Below, piece after piece: positions 43,967 to 52,503 of a DNA stretch of 61,223 bases (positions are counted from its first letter, which is position 1; every line of letters starts with the position of its first letter). The DNA is taken from positions 1 through 61,223 of the forward strand of contig NZ_KQ465130.1 of NCBI RefSeq assembly GCF_001308875.1. The letters run 5' to 3'. The position numbers and the translations under genes are program-made. Source of the DNA: Lysinibacillus sp. ZYM-1 (GTDB taxonomy: Bacteria; Bacillota; Bacilli; Bacillales_A; Planococcaceae). A model generated the notes under the pieces. That model saw nothing but the letters and a program-made list of their open reading frames with translations, made no database searches and was not told the DNA's origin.

Positions 43967-44476
43967 ATGAGTATTCTTGGTGGAAATCCAAAAGATGAAC
44001 CGTTACATTATGGTGAAGTATTTGCTGTTTGGTCAAGCCTAATTGCAGACTATGGTATGATTTCTGGCTATCAAACATTTTATAATCACGCTGGTGATGA
44101 AGATCTAAAAAATATCATTGAAGATATCATCGAGCTTTGTAGGGATGAAGTAAAGCAATTAGAAAAAATTCTTAAAACGAATGGTATTGCTTTACCCCCT
44201 GCTTCTCCTGAGAGACCTGTAGCAAGAATGGAAGATATTCCTCCTGGTGCTAAGTTTAATGACCCTGAAATAAGCGCTGCTCTTACTGCTGACATAGGTG
44301 CTGGATTAGTCGCATGTAGCCAAGCGATGGGTACTTCTACTCGCGAAGATATCGCTTTAATGTATGGTCAATTCCATGCAGCAAAGGCTTTAATCGGGGG
44401 TAAACTACTGCGTCTTAACAAAAATAAAGGCTGGTTAGTTCCACCGCCATTACATGTAGATTATCCTGAAAAGTAA
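43967..44476 (+). CDS. DUF3231 family protein
   Basis: A soluble ferritin-like helical protein of 169 residues that matches DUF3231. It starts MSILGGNPKDEPLHYGEVFA and has a four-helix layout with acidic and His residues (YNHAGDEDL, LCRDEVKQLE). The middle PPASPERP loop is family-typical. Members are Bacillales proteins of unknown function, often associated with spores. AAGGATG precedes ATG. It lies behind a sigma-G-type promoter and 29 bases before the catalase gene, so both are made together. Confidence 0.85.
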   Translation: MSILGGNPKDEPLHYGEVFAVWSSLIADYGMISGYQTFYNHAGDEDLKNIIEDIIELCRDEVKQLEKILKTNGIALPPASPERPVARMEDIPPGAKFNDPEISAALTADIGAGLVACSQAMGTSTREDIALMYGQFHAAKALIGGKLLRLNKNKGWLVPPPLHVDYPEK

Positions 44477-44505
44477 AACCAATTTCCCCGAATCGAGGAA
44501 TGTAA

Positions 44506-45363
44506 ATGTATTATTACAAAGAAGAATTAATTAATATTATTAAACCTGACAAACCGGATCCACAAGCAGCACGTGTCATGCAGGAAATACTAGGTGGTCA
44601 TTATGGTGAAATGAGAACCATGATGCAATACTTTTTCCAAAGCTCAAATTTTAGAGGCAAAGAAACGCAATATCGTGACTTACTTCGTGGCGTATTCTTA
44701 GAAGAGATTGCCCATGTAGAACTTGTACAAAACACAATCAACCAATTACTAAATGACTCTGGAGAATCTTCTGCACCAGGCAATAACGGTATGGACCAAG
44801 CTCCTTTAGATGATGCGGTTAGACATGCAAATCCACACCATTATATTGTGGGAGCACAATCATCTTTACCTGTTGATGCTGCAGGTAATCCTTGGAATGG
44901 CTCGTGGGTATATGCACATGGTAACCTGATTGCTGACTTATTAGATAATTTGGTGCTTGAGTCAACGGGTGTACTTCAAAAAACACGTATTTATGAAATG
45001 AGTTCTAATCAGACATTTAGGGAAACACTTGCCTTTCTAATAGTTCGTGACAATGCTCATCAAAATGCATTTGCCAAAGCACTAGAAACTTTAGGTGTAG
45101 ATTGGGGAAAACTATTCCCTGTACCGAACTACGATATCAACAAATATCCTGAATGTAGAAAGTTCGTTGAAATGGGCTATCATAATGCTCAGTTTAACTT
45201 TAGATTAGATCCAACACGTATCGGTGAAGTCTTCCAAGGTCAAACTCCAAGTAGAAATGGTGGAGATTTGAATGTGACTCCTCCTCCTGAAGGATTCCCA
45301 GTACCTGTTATGCCAGAGATGCCAAATGAGCATAGTCCAGGTCTCAAAGATATGAATCATTAA
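44506..45363 (+). CDS. Manganese catalase
   Basis: A non-haem dimanganese catalase of 285 residues, related to B. subtilis YdbD and CotJC. It converts hydrogen peroxide to water and oxygen. Metal ligands are seen in MREI-like GGHYGEMRTMMQYFFQS, EEIAHVELV (Glu and His) and the second pair in LIVRDNAHQNAFAKALE. The C-terminus is Pro-rich, as usual. GAGGAATG lies 5 bases before ATG. With the sigma-G promoter, it probably protects the developing or germinating spore against peroxide. Confidence 0.93.
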   Translation: MYYYKEELINIIKPDKPDPQAARVMQEILGGHYGEMRTMMQYFFQSSNFRGKETQYRDLLRGVFLEEIAHVELVQNTINQLLNDSGESSAPGNNGMDQAPLDDAVRHANPHHYIVGAQSSLPVDAAGNPWNGSWVYAHGNLIADLLDNLVLESTGVLQKTRIYEMSSNQTFRETLAFLIVRDNAHQNAFAKALETLGVDWGKLFPVPNYDINKYPECRKFVEMGYHNAQFNFRLDPTRIGEVFQGQTPSRNGGDLNVTPPPEGFPVPVMPEMPNEHSPGLKDMNH

Positions 45364-45376
45364 ATCATTTAGAATT

Positions 45377-45409
45377 AGCTTTCAGTGCATATACTGGAGC
45401 TTTTTCTTT
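45377..45409 (+). terminator. Terminator of the catalase operon
   Basis: AGCT..AGCT outer pair with an inner CAGT/ACTG stem, then T5CT4 on the plus strand, 13 bases after the stop. Confidence 0.7.
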
Positions 45410-45435
45410 TTCTCATAAATGGTGATCAGTTATTT

Positions 45436-46227
45436 CTAAGTAATTGCCTTTGCAAAAACAGTATTTCTTGTCCTTTTAAACCATTGGTAAAATAGTATAA
45501 AAACGAGTGCGATTTCAATTAGATCTCCGCCGTAGTACATAATCATAGCACCTTGTTCTGCTTGTTCTGCAGATACTTGGCTAGGAGGATACGCATATAT
45601 ATATTTAGACAATATCGAATGAGCTGTTAAAGCTACCAATAAAACGATTGAACGAAAAACAAAAGAGAGTTGATGTGGAGTTGGATCGATATAGATAAAT
45701 GAAATAGTAAACAAATAACCTGCTAAAAAAATATGGAAGTGTATCAAAATATATAAAACAGAGTTTTCGTGCATCATGTTAAATAACGGGGTAGTATAGA
45801 GCAACCATAAACCACCTACATTCAAAATAGATGCTATGATGGGATTGGACACAAATCTAAAGTAAGAGTTACGTAGTATACATGAAATAAAACGAGCCAT
45901 TTTTACAGGGATAGCTCTTAAGAATAGGGTAATAGGTGCCGATAGTGCTATTAAAAGTGGTGCTAGCATTCCAAGCAATAGATGGCCAACCATATGTGCT
46001 GAAAAATTAATATGTGCAAGCTCTGCTAATGGACCGATTAATGATAACATGGCACATACATGCCCAAGAATCCAAAATAATGTACGAAAGTAAGGCCATT
46101 GTTTTTTATGCTGATTTGAGAGCACGACTCCAACGAAATAGGAGATAAAAGAAATTATAAACGGGAAAACTAATATTAACTGTACAATAAAATAGAAATT
46201 TTGGGTGTGAGCTTCATGTGAATGCAA
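45436..46227 (-). CDS. ctaG: Cytochrome c oxidase assembly factor CtaG
   Basis: A seven-segment membrane protein of 263 residues of the Caa3-type CtaG family, which helps insert copper into the caa3 cytochrome oxidase. Conserved His are seen in AHINFSAHMVGHLLLGMLAP and in ILIHFHIFLAG, with TAHSILSKY later. The start is TTG with GGAGG 8 bases upstream. It follows a DUF2243 gene by 21 bases and shares its direction. The oxidase subunit genes are not in this window, so this is probably a separate ctaG copy. Confidence 0.88.
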   Translation of the reverse strand: MHSHEAHTQNFYFIVQLILVFPFIISFISYFVGVVLSNQHKKQWPYFRTLFWILGHVCAMLSLIGPLAELAHINFSAHMVGHLLLGMLAPLLIALSAPITLFLRAIPVKMARFISCILRNSYFRFVSNPIIASILNVGGLWLLYTTPLFNMMHENSVLYILIHFHIFLAGYLFTISFIYIDPTPHQLSFVFRSIVLLVALTAHSILSKYIYAYPPSQVSAEQAEQGAMIMYYGGDLIEIALVFILFYQWFKRTRNTVFAKAIT

Positions 46228-46248
46228 AGTTGGTACCTCCTAACAATT

Positions 46249-46728
46249 TTATTGATTAGTTTTAAATAATAGGACAATACCTATGATGATTAAAATAGCA
46301 GCCAGCACGTTCCAAACAATATCATAGGGTACAATATCGACATTATAACGAATCTGATGTAGCTTCATGAACTTGTGTTGAATGATACCATCGTAAAGTT
46401 GAAAAGCTCCTGCACCTAGAAAAATACCCCCAAGCCATCTTTTTAACCAGAATCCATGTTTTCGATGAAGATCAGCAAGTAAAAAGGAAGAGCCAATCGT
46501 GGCAAAAAAGCTAAATGCATGAAATAATCCATCAGAGACTAATCCAATATTAGCAGTAGATTTATCATAGAAATGATGCCAATGTAATAATTGATGAAAA
46601 ATTGCCTCGTCTATAAATGCCACTACGCCAAAACCAAATAATATACCCGTCCACATATTACGTTGCCCATACTGAAAACGGTTTTCGTGTTTATGATTTT
46701 TCTCCTCATACATATTTGATATGCCCAA
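46249..46728 (-). CDS. DUF2243 membrane protein
   Basis: A four-segment membrane protein of about 159 residues. The pattern GILFGFGVVAFIDEAIFHQLLHWHHFYD, with its clustered His, and the later FQLYDGIIQHKFMKLHQIRY are the DUF2243 family marks. Members are commonly found next to ctaG in Bacillaceae, so a role near the oxidase or copper supply is likely. The start is TTG with GAGGTGA 5 bases upstream; a GTG three codons earlier lies in that site. It precedes ctaG and the two are one operon. Confidence 0.85.
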   Translation of the reverse strand: MGISNMYEEKNHKHENRFQYGQRNMWTGILFGFGVVAFIDEAIFHQLLHWHHFYDKSTANIGLVSDGLFHAFSFFATIGSSFLLADLHRKHGFWLKRWLGGIFLGAGAFQLYDGIIQHKFMKLHQIRYNVDIVPYDIVWNVLAAILIIIGIVLLFKTNQ

Positions 46729-46839
46729 CCCAATCACCTCAATTTAGATTTTTATTAGTTTAACCATAATGTAAAAAGATTTAAACAATTGAAGTTCTTA
46801 AGGGTATATTTTATCCAATCACCCCCTCTATCTTTGCTA

Positions 46840-47154
46840 TGTAATAAACTCTTGGCTCATATTGATGATAAAAACCTATCGGATCAGCATGCATTGCTAG
46901 TGAACTTGCTCTCCAGTTCGTCAAAACAAATGGTTTTCCACTCAGCCTCATCTCCGTCACGCCAGATATTGACGGCATATGGTGTAACTCCAAAGCCTAA
47001 TTAAGTTGGAATCATTTTGCTTCACCCCCTATTGCTTTACGGGACTCATCTTTTTTTAGCAAAGCATTTAAGGATATTTCAGGGAAAGCTTTTTTTGAAC
47101 TTGATTTTGTGCCTGTGCTTTTAATTCATTTGTAGTAGCCATTTATTAAGCCTC
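46840..47154 (-). pseudogene. Two decayed small phage-like genes
   Basis: Upstream part: a 24-codon start (MATTNELKAQAQNQVQKK) that loses frame in an A7 run and continues in the next frame as FPEISLNALLKKDESRKAIG to a stop at about 47008. Downstream part: ATG after GGGGGTGAAG, then MIPT, an in-frame TAA, and GFGVTPYAVNIWRDGDEAEW continuing to a stop. Both read like small phage structural-region genes but I cannot name them. They lie next to the left integrase relic. Confidence 0.45.
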
Positions 47155-47853
47155 ATTAGGACCAATTTTAAATGATGCTGTGTCAGAAGAAATATTAGAT
47201 CGTTAGATATACTAAATTAGTTTTAGTCACACAAAGCCTACTCGCAAAAAAGTGGCGTTAACTGTAACAAAACTTGAAGAGATTTTAGCAACTACCATGG
47301 CTACCGAAAACGTAACACACTATGCAATTCTTTTAACTTTAGGGATTACAGGAATGCGTAAAGGAGAGCTAGCAGCTCTAACATGGAAGGATAATATTGA
47401 TTTTGAAGGCAAAACAATTTCCATTTCAATATGGGGTATGGGGGTTCGAAACCCCAAACACGAAATAGCATTCGCACTATCAATAGGAGTTCGGAACTCG
47501 CAGAACACTTGGAAAGTTTTAAATCATGGTATGTGGAATCGAAGAAAATATATGGTAACGATTTAAATGATGAAGATTATATTTTTATTACTGCTAATCT
47601 TGATCCAATTAGTAGCAGCTATCTAATGAAAATGTTCAATGCATTAAAAAATAAGCATCAAATAGAAAGATTTTCTGCCCATATATTGAGACATACTTAT
47701 GTAAGTATTTTAATTGCAGAAGGTGTTGCTATTACAACAACAATTGAATGATAGGAGACACACATGAAATGGTTGAAAGCATATGCATATTCTCTCGATG
47801 ATAAAGAATTAAAAGCTACTAATATTATTTCGCCTTTAACAAAATTTAAATAG
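47155..47853 (+). pseudogene. Tyrosine integrase relic, left copy
   Basis: Degenerate site-specific recombinase lacking its N-terminus. Frames in order give ILNDAVSEEILDR, two stops, then KLEEILATTMATENVTHYAI, the first catalytic Arg box (GITGMRKGELAALTW), a frame change near 47435, and box II HILRHTYVSILIAEGVAITT. It then loses frame twice around the GDTHEMVES and YAYSLDDKELKATN segments, where the catalytic Tyr would be. It ends at 47853 and is followed by a hairpin (47874-47898) and an att-like core. The right copy at 50799-51207 is a second version of the same gene. Confidence 0.8.
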
Positions 47854-47873
47854 CTCTCTTTTTTCCTTCATTT

Positions 47874-47898
47874 GGGGTACAAATGCAGTTTGTACCCC
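47874..47898. repeat. Integrase-associated inverted repeat, left copy
   Basis: A perfect 10-bp inverted repeat GGGGTACAAA / TTTGTACCCC with a 5-base loop, directly after the integrase relic. The same arms occur at 51228-51264. Confidence 0.7.
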
Positions 47899-47904
47899 TA
47901 AAAC

Positions 47905-47957
47905 GTTGATATATAAGTATTTGTAGTACTACCAAAAAATATTGTGTTTCATAAATG
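47905..47957. repeat. att-like core, left copy
   Basis: TTGATATATAAGTATTTGTA then GTACTACCAAAAAATATTGT and GTTTCATAAA. It matches, with few differences, the sequence at 51271-51322 that forms the 3' end of the ykuI homologue. Best explained as one end of an integrated element. Confidence 0.65.
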
Positions 47958-48182
47958 GCAATGTTGTTATTAGGGTCAAATGATTTTAAGATCTTTGATA
48001 CTATAGCCTTTTTCAATAAAACAAAATATTCTATGATACTCATTTAGGGTATTAAAGGAAAATGAATTGAGGTACAGTATTTTTTGCTGTTTTGTACCCC
48101 ACTAAAATCAACCAAATCCGTGAAGGCATATGTTTCTTCACCTTAAGTAATCATTATATTTAACACTTAAATTATTAAAGTG

Positions 48183-48216
48183 AAAGTCACTCATTATTTT
48201 TCAAATGAGTGACTTT
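48183..48216. terminator. Hairpin after the SLH stub
   Basis: A 13-14-bp stem (AAAGTCACTCATT opposite AATGAGTGACTTT) with a T-rich loop. It follows the SLH stub on the minus strand. A related hairpin (GGGTCACTCAT/ATGAGTGACCC) lies at 56657-56687. Confidence 0.6.
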
Positions 48217-48222
48217 TGTGTA

Positions 48223-48368
48223 TTATTTATTTTTTTCTACATATTTCATTGCACGAGATAAGAATGCTGCCATGTGAGCACGAGTTAATGCGTTATGTGG
48301 TTTAAATTTTTCATCAGAATATCCTTTTGCGATACCAGCTTTTACATTACTTTGAATTGAGCTAGTTC
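48223..48368 (-). pseudogene. SLH-domain stub (3' end of an S-layer-type gene)
   Basis: About 47 codons that read as the end of an S-layer homology domain: NVKAGIAKGYSDEKFKPHNA then LTRAHMAAFLSRAMKYVEKN and a stop. The AKGY/F-SD-x-x-F-KP and LTRAxMAAFLSRA elements are diagnostic. It lies in a different frame from, and directly after, the serine hydrolase stop codon. It is probably the surviving tail of a resident cell-wall-bound protein that was cut by the arrival of the hydrolase gene. Confidence 0.75.
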
Positions 48369-50443
48369 AACGTGATTGCAATTTCCGAGTTCGGCGCGCC
48401 AGCAAATACAATCGTTCCGTTCTTCGGCAGCTTTACTTTGTTATTGCCGCTCACAACAGTAAAATTGATGCATACTCCCTCCTCATCATACACTGCGAAC
48501 GAACTCTTCGCTGGCAACGCCACGTTCATCGTTTTCCCTGCTGCCGCTTGCGGGATCGTAAACCATTCCGCATGCCCATTAGCTTGCAGCGTAACTTTGG
48601 ATGATTGGCCTGCATCAAGCGATTTTAAGTTAGATCCACTTACGTATAACATGCCGGCCATCTCCATATATTCATTACCGTCTTCTGTATAGAAACGAGA
48701 TTCCGTCGTATCACGGCCTGCCATCACAGGGATCTGGAGCTGATGCGCAGCCGTGTTTGGGCCTGTAATTTTTCTGCCGTTCCAATAGCCCTCTAGACCT
48801 TCACTGCGATTAATTTGTGTTGTAAGCAACATTGGTAAGAGATATTGAGCGGAACTATATTTCTCGTTTACGAGATAGAACTTAACGCCTTCCCGCTTCG
48901 CCCATGCGGCAGTGGTTTCATTCGATAGCACATTGTCTTCTAGTTTCTCAGCTAAATAGTGCGTCACCGCAACTTGCCCAAAACCTGGCGTTGATTGATA
49001 AGTACTCTCCTTCAAATAAGTTCGCCCATTCTTCTCAGTAACGAAGTTTAGCTTGGAGGTACCTGTCTCATTAATAAAGCTTTCATTCTCAGTATATACA
49101 TATTTTTCATCTGGATTAACTGGTAAGATCAGTTCTCCATTCTTCGTAATTTCTAATTTGAAATGACTGAAGCTATTGCCGTAAAAACCCGCTTTCTTTG
49201 CTATGTCTTGAGGCATCTTGGCCTTGACCGGCTTGCCAAAGGATTTGTTCGGCTTGATATCTTTAATTGTGCCCTTCTCTTTAAGCGCAGCGAGCAGTAT
49301 TTCTGTCGCCATCAGTTGATTTGTAGAGCTGCTACCACCGGATGACAACACAGCCACTGCCATCTTCTGTTCAGGAAGTACGACTAGTGAAGCATGTTGC
49401 AGTCCCGTGTCACCACCTTTAGCCAAGCCCTTTATCCCATACTCACTGAACGGATATAGTTTTACACTATCCCACCCAAGACCATAGTTGATAATATTAT
49501 CTCCATCCCCTGGCCACATTCCTTTTTTAAATTCCTCTTGCTCCATCGCCTTGACTGCCTTATCAGAGAGAATTTCTTTTCCCTGTCCCATAAATATTTG
49601 AGAGAATCGTACCATATCTTCTGCTGTGGAAGAGATCCCTCCCGTACCAATCACATTCACCGATTCAGTAGGAAGCTGCCCTTGGTACGTTGGAAAATAA
49701 AGTCCAGCCCGCTTATCACTTTCCCATTTGTCCTGAGGCGTTTTCGTATGATTTAGCTTTAAGGGTTCTGTAAACCTGTGATGTATAAATTCTGTAAAGC
49801 TCATACCGCTTACTTTTTCCACCATAATCTCAGCCAGCGTAAAGCCATCGTTGCAGTATACCGAGAACGCTCCAGGGTCCGCCTTCAAGCTCTGGTTGGA
49901 CAATTGACGCAACAAGTTATCATGGCCATAGGTATCATTATCATTAAATAAAAAATTATTGCCATACCCAGTACCTTGCAAGCCTGAGGAGTGGTTCAAC
50001 AGCATACGCGGCGTAATGCGTTTGTAACGCTCGTCTTTCATCTGGAAATCAGGAACATAGTGGACGACAGGAGCATCCAAATCGACTTTTCCTTCGTCGA
50101 CCAATTTCATCACAGCCGCAGCTGCATACATTTTACTGACTGAACCAATCCCATATAGGGTATCTTTGGTCAGCGGCTGTTTCCCTTTCATATCGTTCTT
50201 GCCCGTCTGACCCGACAAAATAAGTTTGCCATTAGCAATTAGCGCATACTGCACACTAGTCGTATCATAGGACTTAGTGAGTAGAGTAGCCTTTTCTGCC
50301 GCAATCTTTTTCAGTTCTTGGCTAGCAACTTCTTGGCTAACTACCACAGTAGTCTGACTGTCTGAAAACGCCATCGCTCCTGTTGGTAGGCTCATCGTTA
50401 ACGCTAATGTAGCAGCTAACACCCCAGATAATTTATTTTTCAT
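48362..50443 (-). CDS. Secreted serine hydrolase, beta-lactamase family
   Basis: An exported serine hydrolase of 693 residues. It has a signal peptide (MKNKLSGVLAATLALTMSLP, cleavage after AMA). The class C-type domain has SxxK as SVSK (GIGSVSKMYAA), the Tyr motif YCNDGFTLAE and a late KGGDTGLQHAS box that fits the K/HxG position. About 290 residues of unassigned beta-rich C-terminal domain follow. Its base composition is clearly higher in G+C than its neighbours (32 of 60 at 48481-48540; 21 of 60 at 51541-51600 in ykuI). It lies between two integrase relics, so horizontal arrival is likely. A strong GGAGG site precedes ATG. Confidence 0.9.
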   Translation of the reverse strand: MKNKLSGVLAATLALTMSLPTGAMAFSDSQTTVVVSQEVASQELKKIAAEKATLLTKSYDTTSVQYALIANGKLILSGQTGKNDMKGKQPLTKDTLYGIGSVSKMYAAAAVMKLVDEGKVDLDAPVVHYVPDFQMKDERYKRITPRMLLNHSSGLQGTGYGNNFLFNDNDTYGHDNLLRQLSNQSLKADPGAFSVYCNDGFTLAEIMVEKVSGMSFTEFIHHRFTEPLKLNHTKTPQDKWESDKRAGLYFPTYQGQLPTESVNVIGTGGISSTAEDMVRFSQIFMGQGKEILSDKAVKAMEQEEFKKGMWPGDGDNIINYGLGWDSVKLYPFSEYGIKGLAKGGDTGLQHASLVVLPEQKMAVAVLSSGGSSSTNQLMATEILLAALKEKGTIKDIKPNKSFGKPVKAKMPQDIAKKAGFYGNSFSHFKLEITKNGELILPVNPDEKYVYTENESFINETGTSKLNFVTEKNGRTYLKESTYQSTPGFGQVAVTHYLAEKLEDNVLSNETTAAWAKREGVKFYLVNEKYSSAQYLLPMLLTTQINRSEGLEGYWNGRKITGPNTAAHQLQIPVMAGRDTTESRFYTEDGNEYMEMAGMLYVSGSNLKSLDAGQSSKVTLQANGHAEWFTIPQAAAGKTMNVALPAKSSFAVYDEEGVCINFTVVSGNNKVKLPKNGTIVFAGAPNSEIAITLN

Positions 50444-50798
50444 GAAAAAATTGCCTCCTTAGATAAGTACTTGATTCCAAGATATTTCCTAAAAACAAGA
50501 AATATTTCCTATAAATAGAATATCAAAGTTTTATTTTTCAAGTAAATACAGTGATAGACTGATACCATATCAGGCTTAAGACTTATATTTGATTATGACT
50601 AAGTAAATTAAAAAGACCGGCTTGGCTAAATTAACTTTGCTGGTCATCTTCTATTATGTAGCTACGATATTTGTTACTTGTACTATTTAGTTTTATTTTA
50701 CCTGTTCCAGCTTCTACTTATAAAAACAATAAAATCAGGTAGATGCAAAATAAGCTGTATCTTTATATACAGCTGCCCGTGTAGTAAAGGAGATTAAT
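50444..50798. other. Intergenic stretch upstream of the serine hydrolase
   Basis: No gene. AT content rises again within about 50 bases of the hydrolase start. A weak hairpin-like stretch (AGACCGGCTTGGC..GCTGGTCATC) lies near 50612-50650 without a good T tract. Confidence 0.3.
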
Positions 50799-51207
50799 AT
50801 GGCTAGACAAAAATTAATGAAAACAAAAAGAGACAGTATCAATAGTTACACCGATACTGATAAAAAGACTATAAATTTTATGATGCAGCAAATAAAAGGA
50901 TAGAAAAGACAAAACAAGGTTTCAAAACAATGCAGTATGTGCTACATCAGGTTCTATTTTAAATGATGCTGTTTCAGAAGAAATATTAGATCGGAGACGA
51001 TATACTAAATTAGATTTTAGTCAAACACTGCCCATATATTTAGAGATACTTATGTAAGTGTTTTAATTGTAGAAGGTGTTGCTATTACAACAACAATTGA
51101 ATGATAGGAGACGCACATGAAATGGTATTGAAAGCATATGCATATTCTCACGATGATGAAGATTAAAAGCTACTAATATTCTTTCGTCTTTAAAAAAATT
51201 TAAGTAG
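50799..51207 (+). pseudogene. Tyrosine integrase relic, right copy
   Basis: Keeps the start that the left copy lacks: AAGGAG, then MARQKLMKTKRDSINSYTD, a stop at about 50903, and a second frame RIEKTKQGFKTM. It then matches the left copy through ILNDAVSEEILDRRRYTKLD. About 450 bases of the core are deleted, and the sequence resumes at the box II region (YVSVLIVEGVAITT, frame-shifted) to the same C-terminal end. A hairpin and the att-like core follow, then ykuI. Confidence 0.8.
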
Positions 51208-51227
51208 CTCTCTTTTTAGCTTCATTT

Positions 51228-51264
51228 GGGGTACAAATAGGGGTACAATTGCAGTTTGTACCCC
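51228..51264. repeat. Integrase-associated inverted repeat, right copy
   Basis: GGGGTACAAA occurs twice in tandem (51228 and 51240) before TTTGTACCCC (51255-51264). The left copy has only one GGGGTACAAA. Confidence 0.65.
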
Positions 51265-51270
51265 TAAAAC

Positions 51271-51322
51271 GTTGATATATTAGTATTTGTAGTACTACCT
51301 AAAAATACTGTGTTCATAAAGA
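51271..51322. repeat. att-like core at the ykuI 3' end, right copy
   Basis: TTGATATATTAGTATTTGTA then GTACTACCTAAAAATACTGTG. It includes the last codons and stop of the ykuI homologue (stop at 51295-51297). The left copy at 47905-47957 matches it closely, so ykuI's 3' end is the probable insertion target. Confidence 0.65.
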
Positions 51323-52503
51323 TAGTCATAGGAAAGGTCAACAAACAAGTATTCATGCTCGTTGATGGCAATTGAAAAGGTTCTAGTAATTTCTCCTGTT
51401 TCAATATCTCGATATAGTTCAGATATTTCCCCACTTTGATCATTGCGCATTTTAATAATCGTTTGTAAGAAATACGGGCGCCAGCTCCAATTTTTGTTAA
51501 TGGCACGGGGCTGTAATTCCCAATTTCCGTCTATTCGCATGACGTTAGGCGTTAATTGGAAGCCATCTTCATTACAAATGTATAGTCTGAAAGAATAGTT
51601 ATCCAGTAATTCAGCTAAATACTCTAAGTGTGAGGCATTATCACTCGTTGGTTTTACACGGTGAACAATCGCCTCCAATTCTTCTCTTAATTTCTTTAGT
51701 TGCAAGAACTGTGCCTCTAGCATTTTCTTTTCAGACGTAATAAATTGCTGGCATTCTTTTTTAAATCGTTCCTTTAACACATCTTTATCGACAAGGTTTA
51801 TAGCTGGGTTTGCTAAATAAGGACCTTGATAGTAGCGTCCTCCGTTTTTCCAAGCAAATTGTAGCTGATAAACAGTCTCAATATCTTCAAATAAAAGATT
51901 GGCACCTATTTTATAGGCAAGACTGCCAATGGCTGAAATCATATCGGATTGAGCAGACCAAGAATCATAATTTAAATCACGTGTGTTGACTTTTAAAATA
52001 TGAGGCGCCAATAACGCAATATGCTCTAAATGACTTTCTGCCCCTACTTCCTGGACAGCAATTTTCACCCCAAAAGTCGTAAAATAGCGCAGGGCATGGT
52101 GTAATTTATTAATATCTCCTAAAAACCGATGCTCGGATACGACAAATACGATTCGGTGTAAATCTTCTTCTCCAATATATTGTTGGATGATATTAAAATG
52201 ACTTTCACCAAAATCTTGCATCAATAAATTGGGGTTACTAGGAATGTAAATATCAATATCTGATGCAATTTCATCAATTTGGGCTAAGGCTGCATGTAAA
52301 ATTTTATGTTCCATATCTATTCGATATTCTTCTGGAATATCTTCATTATTGACGAAATCCTTTAAATTAATTTGTTGACCTTCAATTTGTAGATGTCCGG
52401 AAATTTCGTAGGCTATCACCGTATGCGCATCTGCGCTAAATATCGGCTGATAATACCCATGTATTTGATCTAAATTCGTTAACACTTCAATTGCGTCCAT
52501 CAT
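51295..52503 (-). CDS. ykuI: YkuI-like degenerate EAL-domain protein
   Basis: A cytosolic EAL-domain protein of 402 residues, with the same length and order as B. subtilis YkuI, including a C-terminal PAS-like domain (residues ~285-400; SFRLYICNEDGFQLTPNVMR, NWSWRPYFL). The EAL motif reads YEIS, the IDDFG-type metal motif reads VQEVG, and the usual LKID reads LKVN, so several metal-binding acidic residues are missing. It should bind, if anything, cyclic di-GMP without cleaving it, as reported for YkuI. GGAGG lies 5 bases before ATG. Its 3' end carries the att-like core of the integrated element. Confidence 0.88.
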   Translation of the reverse strand: MMDAIEVLTNLDQIHGYYQPIFSADAHTVIAYEISGHLQIEGQQINLKDFVNNEDIPEEYRIDMEHKILHAALAQIDEIASDIDIYIPSNPNLLMQDFGESHFNIIQQYIGEEDLHRIVFVVSEHRFLGDINKLHHALRYFTTFGVKIAVQEVGAESHLEHIALLAPHILKVNTRDLNYDSWSAQSDMISAIGSLAYKIGANLLFEDIETVYQLQFAWKNGGRYYQGPYLANPAINLVDKDVLKERFKKECQQFITSEKKMLEAQFLQLKKLREELEAIVHRVKPTSDNASHLEYLAELLDNYSFRLYICNEDGFQLTPNVMRIDGNWELQPRAINKNWSWRPYFLQTIIKMRNDQSGEISELYRDIETGEITRTFSIAINEHEYLFVDLSYDYLYEHSIFR

